Positions 11,504-13,296 of a stretch of 13,296 bases of DNA are shown piece by piece. The stretch covers positions 1-13,296 of the forward strand of contig JBNMJK010000063.1 in assembly GCA_050873765.1 (NCBI GenBank), in the 5' to 3' direction. Below the pieces are notes generated by a model. That model was not told where the DNA came from and did not search any database. It saw nothing but the letters and a program-made list of their open reading frames with translations. A program made the position numbers and the translations under genes. This DNA is from Sodaliphilus sp050873765 (GTDB lineage Bacteria > Bacteroidota > Bacteroidia > Bacteroidales > Muribaculaceae). Every line of letters begins with the position of its first letter. Positions within the stretch are counted from its first letter, which is position 1.

Positions 11504-11568
11504 CTCTCTCATAGGCCAGCATCAGGGAGAAGCTGAATGCGCTGGCTTTTCAGGAAGTCATCAGAGAG
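11504..11568 (-). other. Hairpin in the secE-nusG spacer
   Basis: The secE-nusG gap is 131 bp, long for this gene pair. It contains GCCAGC at 11515-11520 and GCTGGC at 11541-11546. An inner ATCAG (11521-11525) pairs with CTGAAT (11533-11538) around a 7-nt loop, giving a stem of about 11 bp with small bulges. A further outer pairing of CTCTCT (11504-11509) with AGAGAG (11563-11568), which overlaps the secE stop, could extend it. No U-tract follows in the minus-strand RNA, so it is not a standard terminator. A processing site or regulatory structure ahead of nusG is inference. Confidence 0.45.
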
Positions 11569-11755
11569 CGTAGATAGCGTTCATCACCAAATCGAAAACC
11601 ATGTCAATAGCCCAAATCACAATTGCCATGAGTATGGAAGCCACCATAACAATCACGGTGCTATTGGCAAGATCTGCCTTGGAGGGCCAGGACACCTTAT
11701 GAACAAGCTCATTGTAGCTGTCCTGCAAATCCGTAAGTATCTTATATTTTGCCAT
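11561..11755 (-). CDS. secE: Preprotein translocase subunit SecE
   Basis: SecE is the small membrane subunit that clamps SecY in the SecYEG export channel of the inner membrane. The 64-residue protein is the short, single-span form common outside the enterobacteria. The conserved amphipathic-helix signature ELVHKVSWPSKADL is at residues 16-29, followed by NST and one hydrophobic transmembrane segment at about 33-55. The start MAKYKILTD lies 17 nt after tRNA-Trp. Gene order tRNA-Trp, secE, nusG is a classic bacterial arrangement and independently supports the call. Nothing is missing compared with short SecE proteins. Confidence 0.97.
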   Translation of the reverse strand: MAKYKILTDLQDSYNELVHKVSWPSKADLANSTVIVMVASILMAIVIWAIDMVFDLVMNAIYAL

Positions 11756-11772
11756 ATTATTTCAAAAATTAG

Positions 11773-11845
11773 CACGGGAAGTAAGACTCGAACTCACGAC
11801 CTACGGTTTTGGAGACCGTCGTTCTACCAACTGAACTATTCCCGT
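11773..11845 (-). tRNA. tRNA-Trp (anticodon CCA)
   Basis: A 73-nt cloverleaf folds on the minus strand: acceptor ACGGGAA/TTCCCGT (7 of 7 paired), D-stem GTTC/GAAC, anticodon stem ACGGT/ACCGT around CTCCAAA (anticodon CCA, tryptophan), variable region AGGTC, T-stem GTGAG/CTTAC with loop TTCGAGT, and discriminator G, which is an expected identity base for bacterial tRNA-Trp. No CCA tail is encoded; the next bases are CTAATT. It is 17 nt before the secE start, so it probably shares a transcript with secE and is released by processing. Confidence 0.98.
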
Positions 11846-11849
11846 GTAT

Positions 11850-11885
11850 AAAAAAGGCCCCACCTCATTAGCGAGGCCTTTTTTT
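11850..11885 (-). terminator. Terminator-like hairpin between tuf and tRNA-Trp
   Basis: The arms AAAAAAGGCC (11850-11859) and GGCCTTTTTT (11875-11884) form a 10-bp stem; on the minus strand a further CTC/GAG pairing with a 4-nt bulge can cap it. In the minus-strand RNA the hairpin ends in six U residues. Because A-tracts and T-tracts flank both sides, it could also work on the plus strand. It follows the tuf stop by 24 bp. The U-tract ends only 4 nt before the 5' end of tRNA-Trp, leaving no room for a separate promoter after it. Confidence 0.85.
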
Positions 11886-11909
11886 GATATATTTAATCCT
11901 TAAAGGATA

Positions 11910-13097
11910 TTAGTCAAGAATCTTAGTGATCTGACCAGAACCTACTGTACGGCCACCTTCACGGATTGCGAAACGCAGACCTTCATCGCAAGCAACTGGT
12001 TCGATGAGCTTAACCTTGATCTCAACGTTATCACCAGGCATCACCATTTCTACACCTTCTGGAAGAGTGATCTCACCAGTCACATCGAGTGTGCGGATAT
12101 AGAACTGTGGACGATATTTAGAACGGAATGCAGTGTGACGACCACCTTCCTCTTTCTTCAGCACATAGATAGCGGCAGTGAATTCGCTGTGAGGCTTCAC
12201 AAGTCCTGGGTGGCAAATCACCATACCACGCTTGATAGCGCTCTTGTCGATACCACGGAGGAGCAGACCTACGTTATCACCAGCTTCACCTTCTTCAAGA
12301 ATCTTACGGAACATCTCAACACCAGTAACCACTGACTTCAAGTCTGCACCAAGACCCATGATTTGAACTTCGTCGCCTACCTTTACACAACCAGTCTCGA
12401 TACGGCCAGTAGCCACAGTACCACGACCAGTGATTGAGAACACGTCTTCAATAGGCATCAAGAATGGCTTATCGATATCGCGTGGAGGAAGTGGAATCCA
12501 AGTGTCAACAGCGTCCATCAGGTCAACTACCGACTGAACCCACTTTGGCTCACCGTTCAATGCACCGAGTGCAGAACCCTTGATGATAGGAGTGTTGTCG
12601 CCGTCGTAACCGTATTCAGAAAGGAGTTCGCGAACGTCCATTTCCACGAGTTCGATCATTTCATCGTCAACATCTGGAGAGTCGCACTTGTTCAAGAACA
12701 CAACCAAGCGAGGCACGTTCACCTGACGAGCGAGAAGGATGTGCTCACGAGTCTGAGGCATCACACCATCAGTAGCAGCAATCACAACGATAGCACCGTC
12801 CATCTGAGCAGCACCAGTCACCATGTTCTTCACATAGTCGGCGTGGCCTGGGCAGTCAACGTGTGCATAGTGGCGGTTTGCAGTCTCGTATTCAACGTGT
12901 GCAGTATTGATAGTGATACCGCGTTCCTTTTCTTCAGGAGCGTTATCGATAGAATCGAATGAACGAGCTTCTGAAAGACCTTTTTCTGCAAGCACCTTGG
13001 TGATAGCAGCGGTAAGAGTGGTTTTACCGTGGTCAACGTGACCAATAGTACCGATGTTTACATGCGGCTTGGTTCTTACGAATGTTTCTTTTGCCAT
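11910..13097 (-). CDS. tuf: Translation elongation factor Tu
   Basis: EF-Tu is the GTPase that delivers aminoacyl-tRNA to the ribosomal A site in the cytoplasm. The 395-residue product has the normal family length. All G-domain motifs are visible: P-loop GHVDHGKT at residues 19-26, switch I RGITI at 59-63, DCPGH at 81-85 with the catalytic histidine H85, NKCD at 136-139, and SAL at 175-177. Domains 2 and 3 follow (roughly 205-395) and end in the usual GRTVGSGQITKILD-type tail. The start is the only sensible one, giving MAKETFVRTKPH; the leader is A/T-rich without a clear Shine-Dalgarno box, as is usual in Bacteroidota. It lies between tRNA-Thr and tRNA-Trp. No truncation or frameshift is seen. 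Confidence 0.99.
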   Translation of the reverse strand: MAKETFVRTKPHVNIGTIGHVDHGKTTLTAAITKVLAEKGLSEARSFDSIDNAPEEKERGITINTAHVEYETANRHYAHVDCPGHADYVKNMVTGAAQMDGAIVVIAATDGVMPQTREHILLARQVNVPRLVVFLNKCDSPDVDDEMIELVEMDVRELLSEYGYDGDNTPIIKGSALGALNGEPKWVQSVVDLMDAVDTWIPLPPRDIDKPFLMPIEDVFSITGRGTVATGRIETGCVKVGDEVQIMGLGADLKSVVTGVEMFRKILEEGEAGDNVGLLLRGIDKSAIKRGMVICHPGLVKPHSEFTAAIYVLKKEEGGRHTAFRSKYRPQFYIRTLDVTGEITLPEGVEMVMPGDNVEIKVKLIEPVACDEGLRFAIREGGRTVGSGQITKILD

Positions 13098-13214
13098 AAC
13101 TTTGTTTTATTTTTTTTGTTAAATTAATCTTCACGATTTTTATGTACTCAACTCCACCCCCAGGGGCACAATCCACCACCGAGAGGCGAAGTTTCGCCAT
13201 TGTATGTAAATTTG
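13098..13214 (-). other. tRNA-Thr to tuf spacer with small hairpins
   Basis: This 117-bp leader on the minus strand carries two short self-complementary segments: GGCGAA/TTCGCC at 13185-13198 and CCCC/GGGG around 13157-13166. The half nearest tuf is strongly A/T-rich. I see no convincing Bacteroidota promoter (TTTG, about 20 nt, TAnnTTTG), which fits cotranscription with the upstream tRNA. The hairpins are short, so any regulatory role is inference. Confidence 0.4.
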
Positions 13215-13286
<72 letters not shown>

Positions 13287-13296
13287 AATACGTAAA

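Noticed and set aside
11762..11775. Possible -7 box TAATTTTTG between tRNA-Trp and secE
   Set aside because: One base too long for TAnnTTTG and without a TTTG at the right distance upstream; better read as the tRNA 3' trailer.

Overview
The window is a core housekeeping locus from a member of the Bacteroidota, most likely the order Bacteroidales (Prevotella/Bacteroides relatives; I do not claim a genus). The order rests on Bacteroidales-like RpoB, RpoC, L1 and NusG sequences, AT-rich leaders without convincing Shine-Dalgarno boxes, and tRNA genes lacking an encoded CCA. Every recognised gene lies on the minus strand, so transcription runs from the right edge to the left edge.

Layout in transcription order: tRNA-Thr(GGU) at 13286-13215; tuf (EF-Tu) at 13097-11910; a terminator-like hairpin directly against tRNA-Trp(CCA) at 11845-11773; secE; a 131-bp structured gap; nusG; the ribosomal protein genes rplK, rplA, rplJ and rplL (L11, L1, L10, L7/L12); a 105-bp gap with a 12-bp terminator-like hairpin; rpoB; rpoC; and a strong intrinsic terminator at 385-423. 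This is the ancestral bacterial 'tuf-secE-nusG-rplKAJL-rpoBC' string. It supplies elongation factor, protein translocation, transcription elongation, the ribosomal stalk and the two large RNA polymerase subunits. The two internal hairpins at 11850-11885 and 8627-8667 look like partial terminators that could set output steps between tuf, the tRNA-secE-ribosomal segment, and rpoBC.

The only non-core part is the left 446 bp. Past the rpoC terminator there is a candidate 50-residue aromatic-rich ORF on the minus strand (269-117), followed by a perfect 10-bp hairpin with a seven-base U-tract (71-95). The ORF contains an in-frame 20-residue repeat and lies inside a pair of inverted repeats. Next to it, on the plus strand, a coding-like frame without a convincing start (256-399) ends inside the rpoC terminator and may be a gene remnant. 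I recognise neither product. This segment is the best candidate for something undescribed; the rest is ordinary, intact core genome.
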